49,558 nt of DNA from Hyphomicrobiales bacterium (GTDB lineage: Bacteria > Pseudomonadota > Alphaproteobacteria > Rhizobiales > Devosiaceae). Shown piece by piece: positions 35,220 through 43,503 of the stretch. A program made the translations under genes and the position numbers. Each line of letters begins with the position of its first letter. Position 1 is the first letter of the stretch. The DNA lies in the NCBI GenBank assembly GCA_900470445.1, contig UCAU01000037.1, forward strand, positions 1 to 49,558. The letters are read 5' to 3'. Under the pieces are notes generated by a model that worked only from the letters and a program-made list of their open reading frames with translations, had not been told where the DNA came from and ran no database searches.

Positions 35220-35714
35220 ATGGCTCAGCATCACGACCATCACGGCACCATGGTGCCGCAACAGACCAATTTCGATAATGCGGACCAGCCCGGTATCGCC
35301 CAGCCTTACAGCCAGAGCGAAATCGAAGACCTGCTTTATGGCGATGACCGCCCCGCCATGGAGCGGCTGGCGCGCTTACGCGAATTGCGCGAGGAAACGA
35401 GCATTCGCGAAAGCGGCGACTGGGGTGATCAGGACCCCGCGGCCATGCTGGACGAGCTCGATCGCGCCATTGATGAATTGAGCGCCACGATCGCCAATGC
35501 CGACGACACCAATGACTTTGCCGATCTCGACGCCCCGCTGGACCGCGATCCCGACGGCCGCCTTGACATGCTTTCCCCAGACGACGAGGAAGGCCGCCAA
35601 GCCATTGAAGGCGATCCGGAAGAAGAATTCTTCGAGGAGGATGATCTCGGCCCTATCGAGGAAACCCCTTGGGATGGCAGCGAAGAATTCCACCCGGAAA
35701 AGGACCTGCACTAG
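35220..35714 (+). CDS. Acidic protein of unknown function
   Basis: 164 aa, not recognised. The N-terminus is His-rich (MAQHHDHHGT); the rest is strongly acidic, with a predicted helical stretch AMERLARLRELREETSIRE near 47-66, a heptad-like AMLDELDRAIDELSATIANAD near 79-99, and an Asp/Glu-rich C-terminal end. No membrane segment or signal peptide. The ATG at 35220 has GGGAGA five bases upstream. It is flanked by rmuC upstream and a bidirectional hairpin before recR downstream. Confidence 0.7.
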   Translation: MAQHHDHHGTMVPQQTNFDNADQPGIAQPYSQSEIEDLLYGDDRPAMERLARLRELREETSIRESGDWGDQDPAAMLDELDRAIDELSATIANADDTNDFADLDAPLDRDPDGRLDMLSPDDEEGRQAIEGDPEEEFFEEDDLGPIEETPWDGSEEFHPEKDLH

Positions 35715-35769
35715 GACGGCGACGGTGGGTCGGAGGCGCACCGTTCGCGTGCGGGCACGGACTTCTCAC

Positions 35770-35791
35770 GCCCCTCCCTTCGGGGAGGGGC
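35770..35791. terminator. Bidirectional hairpin between the acidic-protein gene and recR
   Basis: GCCCCTCCC-TTC-GGGGAGGGGC, about nine base pairs plus a short loop, between two convergent genes and three bases from the recR stop. No long T-run on either strand. Probable terminator or transcript-end stabiliser; member of the GC-rich palindrome family. Confidence 0.6.
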
Positions 35792-35793
35792 AC

Positions 35794-36390
35794 CTAAATC
35801 TCGGTTCGCGCCTTGAGCGCCTGGCTCAGTGTGCCTTCGTCGAGATAATCCAGCTCCCCGCCCACCGGCACGCCATGGGCGAGGCGCGTGACCTTGGTGC
35901 CAGATCCTGCCAGCCGGTCGGTAATGTAATGGGCGGTCGTCTGCCCCTCGACCGTGGCATTGACTGCCAGCACGATCTCGCGGAATTCCATCGCCCGCGC
36001 CAGCAGCGCCTCAATCGTCAGGTCTTCCGGGCCCACGCCGTCAAGTGGCGACAATACGCCGCCCAGTACGTGATACTTGACCGCGCCCACCCCGGCGCGC
36101 TCCAGCGCCCACAGGTCAGCCACATCCTCGACGACGATCAACATGCCACTCTCATTGCGGCGCGGATCGGCACAGATCGAGCAGGGGCTGACGGTATCGA
36201 CATTGCCGCACACTTCGCAGTTGCGCACGGCAATCACCGCCCGGTCCAATGCGGCCGACAGCGGGATCATCAACTGCTCTTTTTTCTTGATCAGCTGCAA
36301 CACAGCTCGCCTGGCCGAGCGCGGCCCCAACCCCGGCAACCGCGCCAGCAACTGGATCAATTGTTCAATCTCGGGTCCGCCGGAGGCCAT
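35794..36390 (-). CDS. recR: Recombination mediator RecR
   Basis: Works with RecF/RecO to load RecA on gapped DNA; 198 aa. After an N-terminal helix-hairpin-helix ([19 protein letters not shown]), a Cys4 zinc finger holds Cys58, Cys61, Cys70 and Cys73 (CEVCG...CSIC). The Toprim domain follows ([15 protein letters not shown]). I chose the ATG at 36390, because AAGGA lies nine bases upstream; an ATG at 36399 has the SD touching it. It lies 186 bases downstream of ybaB, with repeats between. Confidence 0.96.
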   Translation of the reverse strand: MASGGPEIEQLIQLLARLPGLGPRSARRAVLQLIKKKEQLMIPLSAALDRAVIAVRNCEVCGNVDTVSPCSICADPRRNESGMLIVVEDVADLWALERAGVGAVKYHVLGGVLSPLDGVGPEDLTIEALLARAMEFREIVLAVNATVEGQTTAHYITDRLAGSGTKVTRLAHGVPVGGELDYLDEGTLSQALKARTEI

Positions 36391-36405
36391 TCCACTCATT
36401 CCTTG

Positions 36406-36505
36406 CCACGACCTCGTCCTTCGACAAGCTCAGGATGAGGTCTACTGTGAATACGGCTCCGCGAGTAGACCTCCTGGTGAGACCCGTCGAACCACGAGGT
36501 CGTGG
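36406..36505. repeat. 100-bp inverted-repeat element between ybaB and recR
   Basis: Outer arms CCACGACCTCGT (36406-36417) and ACGAGGTCGTGG (36494-36505) are perfect 12-bp inverted copies. Inside, GACCTCGTCCT (36410-36420) pairs with AGGATGAGGTC (36432-36442) around TCGACAAGCTC. This internal hairpin, with the sequence CTTCGACAAGCTCAGGATGA, is a widespread intergenic motif in alphaproteobacterial genomes. No open reading frame of interest. It may be a small miniature mobile or palindromic repeat element. Confidence 0.6.
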
Positions 36506-36529
36506 CGCTATGCCGTCCAACCACCAGGC

Positions 36530-36545
36530 CTCCCCTCAAGGGGAG
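36530..36545. repeat. Short palindrome downstream of ybaB
   Basis: CTCCCC-TCAA-GGGGAG, six-bp perfect stem with a four-base loop, 32 bases past the ybaB stop codon on the minus strand. Possible weak terminator; same family as other gap palindromes here. Confidence 0.45.
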
Positions 36546-36576
36546 AAAGAAGAACGCGCAGACAAAAGCCCAAAAT

Positions 36577-36900
36577 CTAAAACGGAAACTTCATGCCCGG
36601 GGGAATCGGCAGCCCCGATGTCACTTCCGCCATACGCTGCTGCATTTCGGCTTCGCTCTTGGCCTTGGCGTCGGCATGCGCCGCCACGATCAGGTCCTCA
36701 AGCACCTCGACATCATCTTCCTTGAAGAGGCTCAGGTCGATCTTGACGCCGCGCAAATCGCCCTTGCCCGACAGCGAAACGACCACTAGCCCGCCGCCCG
36801 AGCGGCCTTCCACCACGAGATTGGCGAGATCGGCCTGCATGGCCTCCATCTTGCCTTTCATCTCGCTGGCGGCCTTCATCATGCCCATAATGTCTTTCAT
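36577..36900 (-). CDS. ybaB: YbaB/EbfC nucleoid-associated protein
   Basis: Small DNA-binding dimer found with dnaX and recR in many bacteria; 107 aa. The sequence has the family pattern: a Met-rich N-terminal helix ([19 protein letters not shown]), the strand-rich middle [24 protein letters not shown], and a tail [12 protein letters not shown]. The start overlaps the dnaX stop by four bases, so it is translationally coupled to dnaX. Confidence 0.95.
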   Translation of the reverse strand: MKDIMGMMKAASEMKGKMEAMQADLANLVVEGRSGGGLVVVSLSGKGDLRGVKIDLSLFKEDDVEVLEDLIVAAHADAKAKSEAEMQQRMAEVTSGLPIPPGMKFPF

Positions 36901-38669
36901 TCGTCGTCCTCTTCTGGTGGGGGCGGTGGCACGTCAGGCGCCGCTGCGGCGGCCTCTTCGCGCACGGTCACATTGACCACCTTGGCCCCGGGAAATGTCT
37001 CGAGAATGGCTTTGACCAGCGGGTCTTCATGGGCTGCGGCATGCGCGGCCTCGACCTTTTTGGCCTGTTCCTGCTTGAGGGTCAGCCCCTCTGGTGGCTT
37101 GCTCGAAACGGTGATCAGCCAGCGCTCGCCGGTCCAGGCCTGCAGCCGCGCCGAAAGTGTGGCGATAATGCCGGGGTCGGCGCCATCGGCCAACGCCACC
37201 TCGATCCGCCCCTGCTCGAACGAAACCGGCCGCATCGAGCCTTCCAGCGCCATGCGCACGATAATGTCGCGCTTGGCGCCCGCCAGCGCGATCAAATCCT
37301 TGTAGCTGCCCACGCTCGCCAAGGCTGGCGCAGCAATGGGCCTGGATGCCACTTGCGGCTGCAACGAAGCCTGCGGCTGCCCCGGCTGCGGCGCCACAGC
37401 TTCCGTCCGCACCATCTGCGGCGCTTCCACCCGCATGGCATTGGAGCCGCCCGATGGCCCGCGCGGCATCATGCCATTGCCCTGTGGCAGGGCAGGTGCC
37501 GGCGCCGGCTGGTTGGCCAGCTTGGCGATCAATTCATCGGGGCTGGGCAGGTCGGCAGCATAAGCCAGCCGGATCAGCGCCATCTCAGCAGCCTGCAAGC
37601 CATTATTGGCCCGCGCCACCTCATCATGCCCCTTGAACAGGATCTGCCAGGCACGCGTCAGCGCCCGCATCGAGAGCTTGCCGGCAAATTCGGCCCCGCG
37701 TACCCGCTCGTCGGGCGTCAGCGACATATCCTCGGCCGCCGCCGGCACCACTTTGATGCGGGTCACCAAATGGGTGAAATCAGCCAGATCGGCAATCAGC
37801 GTCTGCGGATCGGCGCCCATGTCATAGAGCGCTCGCATGGTCTCGATGGCGTCGCCAATGCGCCCGCCCAAAACCTCTTCGAAGAGATCAATGATCCGCG
37901 CCCGGTCACCCAGCCCCAGCATGGCCTTGACGGTCGCGGCGGTCACACTGCCATTGCCATGCGCAATAGCCTGATCGAGCAAGGAAAGGTTGTCGCGCGC
38001 CGAGCCTTCGCCCGCCCGCACGATCATCGCCAAGGCCTCGGGCTCAAACCCGATGCCTTCCTGCGCCAGGATCGATTCCAGATACCCCGACATGATTTCG
38101 GGCGTGATGCGCCTGAGATCAAACCGCTGGCAGCGGCTCAAAATCGTCACCGGCACCTTGCGGATTTCGGTGGTGGCGAAGATGAACTTCACATAGGGCG
38201 GCGGCTCTTCCAGCGTCTTCAGCAGCCCGTTAAAGGCGGCTGTGGAGAGCATGTGCACCTCGTCGATCACATAGACCTTATAGGGTGCCGAGGCCGGCGC
38301 ATATTTCACCGAGTCGATGATTTCGCGGATGTCGTTGATGCCAGTATTGCTCGCGGCGTCCATCTCGATGACGTCGACATGCCGTCCCTCGATAATGGCG
38401 CGGCAATGCTCACCCTCCACGCGCAGATCAAGCGTAGGGTGGGGCCCGCTGGCATCTTCATAATTGAACGCCCGCGCCAGAATGCGCGCCGTCGTGGTTT
38501 TGCCCACGCCGCGAACGCCAGTCAGGATAAAGGCGTGGTGAATACGGTTTTGTGCAAAGGCATTGCCCAGCGTCTGCACCATGGCGTCCTGGCCGACCAG
38601 GGTGGTGAAGTCACGCGGGCGATATTTGCGCGCGAGGACGAGATAGGGCGATGTCGCAGCGTCAGCCAT
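36897..38669 (-). CDS. dnaX: DNA polymerase III subunit gamma/tau
   Basis: Clamp-loader ATPase and organiser of the replisome; 590 aa. Domains: ATPase core (~1-190) with Walker A GVRGVGKT (51-58), DEVH (136-139) and sensor SRC (178-180); clamp-loader helical domains to ~380; Pro/Gln/Ala-rich linker ~390-460; and a C-terminal tau region. In the zinc-module position (~70-90) only one Cys (Cys89) remains where four are usual in E. coli; this loss is common in alphaproteobacteria. The ATG at 38669 has GGAAGGG just upstream; the ATG at 38684 has no SD. No A-AAA-AAG-type frameshift heptamer was found. Confidence 0.96.
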   Translation of the reverse strand: MADAATSPYLVLARKYRPRDFTTLVGQDAMVQTLGNAFAQNRIHHAFILTGVRGVGKTTTARILARAFNYEDASGPHPTLDLRVEGEHCRAIIEGRHVDVIEMDAASNTGINDIREIIDSVKYAPASAPYKVYVIDEVHMLSTAAFNGLLKTLEEPPPYVKFIFATTEIRKVPVTILSRCQRFDLRRITPEIMSGYLESILAQEGIGFEPEALAMIVRAGEGSARDNLSLLDQAIAHGNGSVTAATVKAMLGLGDRARIIDLFEEVLGGRIGDAIETMRALYDMGADPQTLIADLADFTHLVTRIKVVPAAAEDMSLTPDERVRGAEFAGKLSMRALTRAWQILFKGHDEVARANNGLQAAEMALIRLAYAADLPSPDELIAKLANQPAPAPALPQGNGMMPRGPSGGSNAMRVEAPQMVRTEAVAPQPGQPQASLQPQVASRPIAAPALASVGSYKDLIALAGAKRDIIVRMALEGSMRPVSFEQGRIEVALADGADPGIIATLSARLQAWTGERWLITVSSKPPEGLTLKQEQAKKVEAAHAAAHEDPLVKAILETFPGAKVVNVTVREEAAAAAPDVPPPPPEEDDE

Positions 38670-38754
38670 CGTGCCCTTCCGCATCGGTTAGTTGGAATCT
38701 GCCTGAAGCCATTTGGCCATCATAGGCATGGCAGCGTTTCCAGCAAAAGTGCAT
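38662..38754 (-). CDS. Possible 30-codon leader peptide overlapping the dnaX start
   Basis: A short open frame starts with ATG at 38754, has AAGG five bases before it, encodes MHFCWKRCHAYDGQMASGRF plus ten more residues, and stops (TGA 38662-38664) inside the first codons of dnaX, which starts at 38669. Such overlap would couple its translation to dnaX. It has a Cys/His-containing start but no known family. Length and composition alone do not prove coding. Confidence 0.25.
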   Translation of the reverse strand: MHFCWKRCHAYDGQMASGRFQLTDAEGHDG

Positions 38755-38791
38755 ACCGGCCTTACCGAACCGAACGCCACAGGAAAACACA

Positions 38792-38888
38792 GTAGGAGGC
38801 TGGCAACGACCCGTGAAGGTCTCGTTGGGGCTGCTTCCTTCCGGACCTGACCCGGTTGGCGAGGAACACGTCCGCGCCAACCTCCCGA
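38792..38888 (-). ncRNA. ffs: Signal recognition particle RNA (bacterial small 4.5S type)
   Basis: The minus strand carries GGTCAGGTCCGGAAGGAAGC and the following AGCC, the conserved apical SRP RNA domain that binds Ffh and FtsY. The flanks pair as a long hairpin: GGGAGGTTGGC at the 5' end pairs with GCCAGCCTCC at the 3' end. The length of about 97 bases fits the small bacterial type. It lies 123 bases upstream of the dnaX start on the same strand, an order often seen in alphaproteobacteria. The ends are estimated from pairing, within a few bases. Confidence 0.93.
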
Positions 38889-38925
38889 CCGCTATATGCG
38901 AATAAAATGTGCCCTTGGCAAGGCC

Positions 38926-39252
38926 TCAGAGGGAGAAGAACACGCGCAACGCGGCCAGCGTTTTCTCCAGAACGGTTTCCTCAACCTTTCCCAGACGCTT
39001 GATCAAGCGCCGCTTGTCGATCGAGCGCATTTGCTCCAGCAACAGCAGGCCGCTTTTCTCCGCGAAGTCGATTGGCAATCTGAACGGGGCAGGCCGGCTA
39101 CCCGAGGTCAGGGGGATGATCATCACCAGCCGTAAATGCGCGTTGAGATCGTCCGGTGACACGACCAGGACTGGCCTTGTTTTCTGAATTTCGGATCCGA
39201 CAGTGGGATCAAGCCCTGCCAGCCAGACCTCGCCACGCTTCACCAGGTCCAC
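38926..39252 (-). CDS. MazF/PemK-family toxin
   Basis: Probable sequence-specific endoribonuclease toxin, 108 aa. The family start RGEVWLAGLDPTVGSEIQKTRP is followed by VLVVSPDDLNAHLRLVMIIPLTS and the C-terminal LLEQMRSIDKRRLIKRLGKV, all typical of PemK/MazF. Its gene overlaps the upstream antitoxin gene. Starts: GTG at 39252 (used here, 13-base overlap) or GTG at 39243, which would make a compact GTGA overlap. No SD decides between them. It lies between SRP RNA and the antitoxin gene. Confidence 0.88.
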   Translation of the reverse strand: MDLVKRGEVWLAGLDPTVGSEIQKTRPVLVVSPDDLNAHLRLVMIIPLTSGSRPAPFRLPIDFAEKSGLLLLEQMRSIDKRRLIKRLGKVEETVLEKTLAALRVFFSL

Positions 39253-39497
39253 TCAGTGTCGTCATCATCGTTGGCGAAATCGCCCAGGACCAGTTCATCG
39301 TCACCTGCCGCCGCAATGGCCGCAGCGGCTTCGGCCCAGCCCTCGCGCACATTTTTGACGATGGGCTGCATGATAATGCGCCCGTCCACAACGCGCAGAT
39401 CGACCTTGTCTCCGGCCTCTGCTCCGATCTCCTGAAGCATGGGTTTGGGAATTACAACGCCGGCAGAATTGCCGATTTTTTTGACTGCGGTTTCCAT
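39240..39497 (-). CDS. MazE/PemI-type (AbrB-fold) antitoxin
   Basis: Antitoxin of 85 aa. The N-terminal AbrB/MazE swapped-hairpin domain reads TAVKKIGNSAGVVIPKPMLQEIG, with KVDLRVVDGRIIMQP after it. The acidic C-terminal tail (LGDFANDDDDTEWTW) is the expected toxin-binding and protease-prone part. The ATG at 39497 gives the family start; an ATG-like start at 39515 adds six residues. The order antitoxin-toxin with overlap is standard, and autoregulation by the complex is likely. Confidence 0.88.
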   Translation of the reverse strand: METAVKKIGNSAGVVIPKPMLQEIGAEAGDKVDLRVVDGRIIMQPIVKNVREGWAEAAAAIAAAGDDELVLGDFANDDDDTEWTW

Positions 39498-39574
39498 GGT
39501 GTTCTTGTATCGCAAAAGCAGCGTTGTATCAACATTGTTCTAACAAAATGTGATGCAAGGTCCACGCACTGCTT

Positions 39575-39597
39575 CCCCTTCCTTTTGACGGAAGGGG
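39575..39597. terminator. Hairpin between phytase and antitoxin genes
   Basis: CCCCTTCC-TTTTGAC-GGAAGGGG, a perfect eight-bp stem 43 bases past the phytase stop codon on the minus strand. There is no T-run after the stem in that direction, so it is a probable but not ideal terminator for phytase; it also insulates the antitoxin promoter. Confidence 0.5.
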
Positions 39598-39639
39598 CAG
39601 TATTGGGTGCTGAACGCTCCACCAACACCGAGGAGGCTC

Positions 39640-40944
39640 TTATTGCCGCGGATCGAACGCTGCCGGCGTCACCACCAGAGGTGGCGTAAAGCTGTTGGCG
39701 ATCTCAGCCCAGTCGACAAATTTGAAATTAGTCGAGGCGACTTCCCCATCCAGCCCATTGAGGTCCCCGGCGTAGCCATCCTGGGTGACGAACAGCCCAT
39801 CCTCGAACCCCGGCAGGCCCACCGAGGTCACATCGGCGCCGTCGCTTTCCTGCACCGCATCCATTGCGCCCGCGGCGACGACCCGGAACGAGCCGAGCAA
39901 TTGCAGTGTCTCGCCAATGGCAAAAGCGGCAAAGCTATCGTCATAGGGTGCGTCGGCCACGCCTCCTTCGCCATGCGCGCCACCCTGGCTCGAGGCCAGC
40001 AGATATTTGACCCCATCGGCGCCGTAATAGATCGTCAGCCCTTCGACATCGCGTGAAATGACACTGTCGGGATTGTTGAACGGGCTCTTGGATGAGCCGC
40101 GCGTGGCATAGACCAGTTTGGGTTCGCCCCCGCTGACCGGCACCTGCCAAATGCCCACATCTTCCTGACCCGCATAGATCACGCCTGTCGTCCGGTCGAT
40201 CACACTGCCTTCAAATTGCGGGCTGAAATCGAGCAAGGCATCGTCGTCATTCTCGCTGAACAGGTCCTGCCCGTTCTGCGTCGCCGGAGCGCGGAAATCG
40301 TGATCCGATTCGGCATGCACACCAGCGGCAGTCGCCACCAGCTTGAAGACGCCAACCGTGGGCTGATGCCGCTGCGTACCCACGACCCACACCGTGCCGC
40401 TTGCCGTGTCATGCCACGCCGCCAAGCCATAGACGGTGTTCTGGTCATCCATCGGATTGTCTTCGGTTTCTGTCGCGTCCGGCAGGTAACGCGTCGGGAA
40501 AGCCCGCGCCGCTGCCGGATCGGTAATCTCGCTCAGCGGCTCGGTCGCGTCTGCATCGATGCGATAGACGCGAATGATATCGAGCCCGCGATCGGCCCCC
40601 ACAATGATATCGGCTGTGCTGCCATCGGCCAGCGCAAAGCCATAGACCACGTCGACATTGTTGATCCGCCCATCCTCGGCCGGCAGCAGCGTCTGCTTGA
40701 GCGCGCCATCCAGCCGATAGACCCGAATGCCGCCATTCTTGACCGCCGTGACCACCAGGCTCCGTGCCGCATCGGTGGGATGCACATAGATGGCCGGATC
40801 ATCCGCATCGGCGTCGGCATCCGCCTCGGCCAGCACGGGCGTCTGCAACACCGGGGTCACCTCGGCAACACTCCAGTCGGCCGCCATTGCGGGCATTACG
40901 GTCAACAACGAAACGGTACACAGCAATGCGCTCAGCGTCTTCAT
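39640..40944 (-). CDS. Secreted beta-propeller phytase
   Basis: Calcium-dependent 3-phytase that releases phosphate from phytate outside the cytoplasm; 434 aa. A signal peptide (MKTLSALLCTVSLLTVMPAMAA) is followed by the phytase domain with repeated propeller blades: DDPAIYVHP, GGIRVYRLDG, NNVDVVYGF, RGLDIIRVYRID, GSVIDRTTGVIYAGQEDVGIW and DVEGLTIYYG. The blades are acidic, as expected for Ca sites. The ATG at 40944 has GGAG six bases upstream, so it is preferred over 40956 and 40986. It is a single gene, divergent from the LOG-family gene. Confidence 0.92.
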   Translation of the reverse strand: MKTLSALLCTVSLLTVMPAMAADWSVAEVTPVLQTPVLAEADADADADDPAIYVHPTDAARSLVVTAVKNGGIRVYRLDGALKQTLLPAEDGRINNVDVVYGFALADGSTADIIVGADRGLDIIRVYRIDADATEPLSEITDPAAARAFPTRYLPDATETEDNPMDDQNTVYGLAAWHDTASGTVWVVGTQRHQPTVGVFKLVATAAGVHAESDHDFRAPATQNGQDLFSENDDDALLDFSPQFEGSVIDRTTGVIYAGQEDVGIWQVPVSGGEPKLVYATRGSSKSPFNNPDSVISRDVEGLTIYYGADGVKYLLASSQGGAHGEGGVADAPYDDSFAAFAIGETLQLLGSFRVVAAGAMDAVQESDGADVTSVGLPGFEDGLFVTQDGYAGDLNGLDGEVASTNFKFVDWAEIANSFTPPLVVTPAAFDPRQ

Positions 40945-41105
40945 AGCGATCTCCATGGCGCCATCGCGCCGCTGGGCGGCAGTCATGATCCGGCAATGTT
41001 ACGGGCCGATGACAAGTCCGTGCGTCGCCAGCTTGCGCTTTACCGCCATGGCCGGGCGGGGTAATCCGGGTCCCATCGAATCGGACTGCACCTGCCGGAG
41101 CTCCT

Positions 41106-41966
41106 ATGGCCAAACGCCGCCCCACCCCCTTGCGCACATCCGAGCAGGACGTTGCCGCCTCCAAGCGGGCTCCGCAGACGCCCCAGACCCAGTCCCCGGC
41201 CTTCCGCCTCGCCTTTGCCGACGATGATTTCCTCACCTCCGAGGATACCCGCGGCATCCGTTTCCAGCTCGAATATCAAAAGACCGAGCAGCGCCTGCAC
41301 GAGCATGGCATCAATTCCACCGTCGTGCTGTTCGGCGGCGCGCGCATTCCCGAGCCCGGCAAGCCCGCCTGGGCCGCCAAGAACGAGACGCAGAAGAAAA
41401 ATCTCGAACGCGCCTCCCGCTATTATGACGAAGCCCGCCGCTTCGCCCAATTGGCGGCCATGACCTCCAATAGCCTGGATGACAAGGAATTCGTCGTGGT
41501 CACCGGCGGCGGTCCCGGCGTCATGGAAGCGGGCAATCGCGGCGCGGCGGACCTGGGCGCCCAATCGATCGGGCTCAATATCGTGCTGCCGCACGAACAG
41601 GCCCCCAATCTTTTCGTCACACCGGAACTCAGCTTCAATTTCCACTATTTCGCCACGCGCAAAATCCACTTCCTGTTGCGCGCCAAGGTGGTCGCCATCT
41701 TCCCCGGCGGCTTTGGCACGCTCGATGAGTTCTTTGAAACCCTCACGCTGATCCAGACCGGCCGCATGGAGCGCATTCCCCTGCTGCTGTTCGGCGCCGA
41801 ATTCTGGGGCAAGGTCATCAATTTCGAGGCGCTGGCCGAAGCCGGCACCATCGCCCCCACCGATCCGGACCTGTTCACTGTGGTTGATACCGCCCAGCAG
41901 GGCTGGGACGTGGTGCGCGCCTTCTATGAGTTGCCCGATTTGGGGCCGCCGCCGGGTTGGAAGTAA
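41106..41966 (+). CDS. LOG-family protein (nucleotide monophosphate nucleosidase-like)
   Basis: Rossmann-like protein, 286 aa, with the LOG family motifs GGGPGVMEAGNRGA (~136-149) and PGGFGTLDE (~200-208). LOG enzymes release bases from nucleoside 5'-monophosphates; plant and fungal members activate cytokinins and bacterial PpnN acts on purine nucleotides. An N-terminal extension of ~75 residues precedes the fold. The GGAG SD lies six bases before the ATG. Substrate cannot be assigned. Confidence 0.9.
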   Translation: MAKRRPTPLRTSEQDVAASKRAPQTPQTQSPAFRLAFADDDFLTSEDTRGIRFQLEYQKTEQRLHEHGINSTVVLFGGARIPEPGKPAWAAKNETQKKNLERASRYYDEARRFAQLAAMTSNSLDDKEFVVVTGGGPGVMEAGNRGAADLGAQSIGLNIVLPHEQAPNLFVTPELSFNFHYFATRKIHFLLRAKVVAIFPGGFGTLDEFFETLTLIQTGRMERIPLLLFGAEFWGKVINFEALAEAGTIAPTDPDLFTVVDTAQQGWDVVRAFYELPDLGPPPGWK

Positions 41967-42069
41967 TCCAAGCATCCCTGCTCTACCCACCCCGCCATTG
42001 CCACCGTCGCAATCGCAGTGTCACACTCCTCCGCTAGGGCAGACCAACACACCAAATCGGGGCAGGGGC

Positions 42070-43488
42070 TTGGAGCACTATAATCTCGTCGTCATCGGCA
42101 GCGGACCGGCCGGGCGCCGCGCCGCCATTCAGGCGGCCAAGCTGGGCAAATCCGTGCTGGTGGTGGAAAACCGTCTCCGCTTGGGCGGCGTCTCGGTCCA
42201 TACCGGCACCATCCCCTCCAAGACCCTGCGCGAAACCGTGCTCAATCTCTCCGGTTGGCGCGAGCGCGGCTTTTATGGCCTGGCCTATCGCGTCAAGAAG
42301 GATATCGAGGGCAAGGACCTCGGCGCCCGCCTGCGCATGACCCTCGACTACGAGATCGAAGTCCTCGAGCATCAATTCGCCCGCAATGGCGTGCGCACCT
42401 TTGGCGGCATGGCCAAGTTCACCGATGCCAACCACATCACGGTCATCGACCATGCCGGGGACGATCACGCCTTCAGCTTTGATTTCGCTGTCATCGCGGT
42501 GGGCACCGCGCCCTATCGGCCGGCCAATATCCCGTTCAACGACCATTCGGTGCTCGATAGCGATAGCCTGGTCGCCGAGCCACGCGTGCCGCGCAGCCTC
42601 ACCGTGGTGGGCGCCGGCGTCATCGGCATGGAATATGCCACCATTTTCTCGGCGCTGGACGTGCCCGTTACCCTGATCGAGCCCAAGGAAAACTATCTCG
42701 ATTTCATCGATCGCGAGATCATCGAGGAATTCACCCACGATCTGCGCAAGCGCGGCATGACCATTCGCCTGGGCGCCAAGGTCGATCGCGTCGAGCTGGA
42801 TGAACAGGGCTGGGCCATTGCCATCCTCACCGATGGCCGCCGCGTCCGCTCCGACATGCTGCTCTATGCCGCCGGTCGGGTCGGTGCCACCGCCGATCTG
42901 GGGCTGGACGCCTGTGGCGTCGTCCCTGATGACCGCGGCCGCCTCAAGGTCGATCCGGCAACCTTCCAGACGCAGATTCCCAATATCTATGCTGCTGGCG
43001 ATGTCATCGGCTTTCCCTCGCTTGCGTCCACTTCCATGGAGCAGGGCCGGATTGCGGCGCTGCACGCCTTCGGTGCCGCCATGCCGCCCGCGCCGCAATT
43101 TTTCCCCTATGGCATTTATGCCGTGCCCGAAATCTCCACCATCGGGCTCACCGAACAGCAGGTCCGCGCCGCCGGCACGCCATACGAATGCGGTGTCGCC
43201 CGCTTCCGCGAAACCTCGCGCGGCCACATTATGGGCCTGCAATCGGGCATGATGAAAATGATCTTTGCGCTCGACACCCGCAAATTGCTCGGCGTCCATA
43301 TCGTGGGCGAGGGCGCGACCGAATTGATCCATATCGGCCAGGCCGTGCTCAACCTGGGCGGCACGCTCGACTATTTCGTCGAGAATACCTTCAATTATCC
43401 GACCCTGGCCGAGGCCTATAAGATTGCCGCCCTCGACGCCTGGAACCGCATGCCGCGGACTACGCCCATCGCGCCACTAGCCGAATAG
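42070..43488 (+). CDS. sthA: Soluble NAD(P) transhydrogenase (pyridine nucleotide-disulfide oxidoreductase fold)
   Basis: FAD enzyme that transfers hydride between NADPH and NAD; 472 aa. The FAD-binding start reads NLVVIGSGPAGRRAAIQAAK. The redox-active Cys pair of glutathione reductase relatives is missing: the site reads GGVSVHTGTIPSKTLRE, as in SthA-type enzymes. The NAD site is VVGAGVIGMEYA and the second FAD motif is IYAAGDVIGFP. The C-terminal dimer domain includes FNYPTLAEAYK. The start is a TTG at 42070 because no ATG or GTG precedes the FAD motif in frame; 5' extension is improbable. Confidence 0.9.
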   Translation: MEHYNLVVIGSGPAGRRAAIQAAKLGKSVLVVENRLRLGGVSVHTGTIPSKTLRETVLNLSGWRERGFYGLAYRVKKDIEGKDLGARLRMTLDYEIEVLEHQFARNGVRTFGGMAKFTDANHITVIDHAGDDHAFSFDFAVIAVGTAPYRPANIPFNDHSVLDSDSLVAEPRVPRSLTVVGAGVIGMEYATIFSALDVPVTLIEPKENYLDFIDREIIEEFTHDLRKRGMTIRLGAKVDRVELDEQGWAIAILTDGRRVRSDMLLYAAGRVGATADLGLDACGVVPDDRGRLKVDPATFQTQIPNIYAAGDVIGFPSLASTSMEQGRIAALHAFGAAMPPAPQFFPYGIYAVPEISTIGLTEQQVRAAGTPYECGVARFRETSRGHIMGLQSGMMKMIFALDTRKLLGVHIVGEGATELIHIGQAVLNLGGTLDYFVENTFNYPTLAEAYKIAALDAWNRMPRTTPIAPLAE

Positions 43489-43503
43489 CTTTCCGCTGCA
43501 GGC

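Noticed and set aside
36897..38669. Programmed frameshift in dnaX making a gamma form
   Set aside because: No A-AAA-AAG-type slippery heptamer is seen in the linker region; only the full-length product can be supported.
37029..38795. 588-codon plus-strand frame over dnaX and the SRP RNA
   Set aside because: The sequence is antisense to dnaX; the product is Arg/His/Gln-rich and has no motif, and it would overrun the SRP RNA.
42034..43332. 432-codon minus-strand frame over the transhydrogenase gene
   Set aside because: Shadow of sthA; no domain pattern, no SD.
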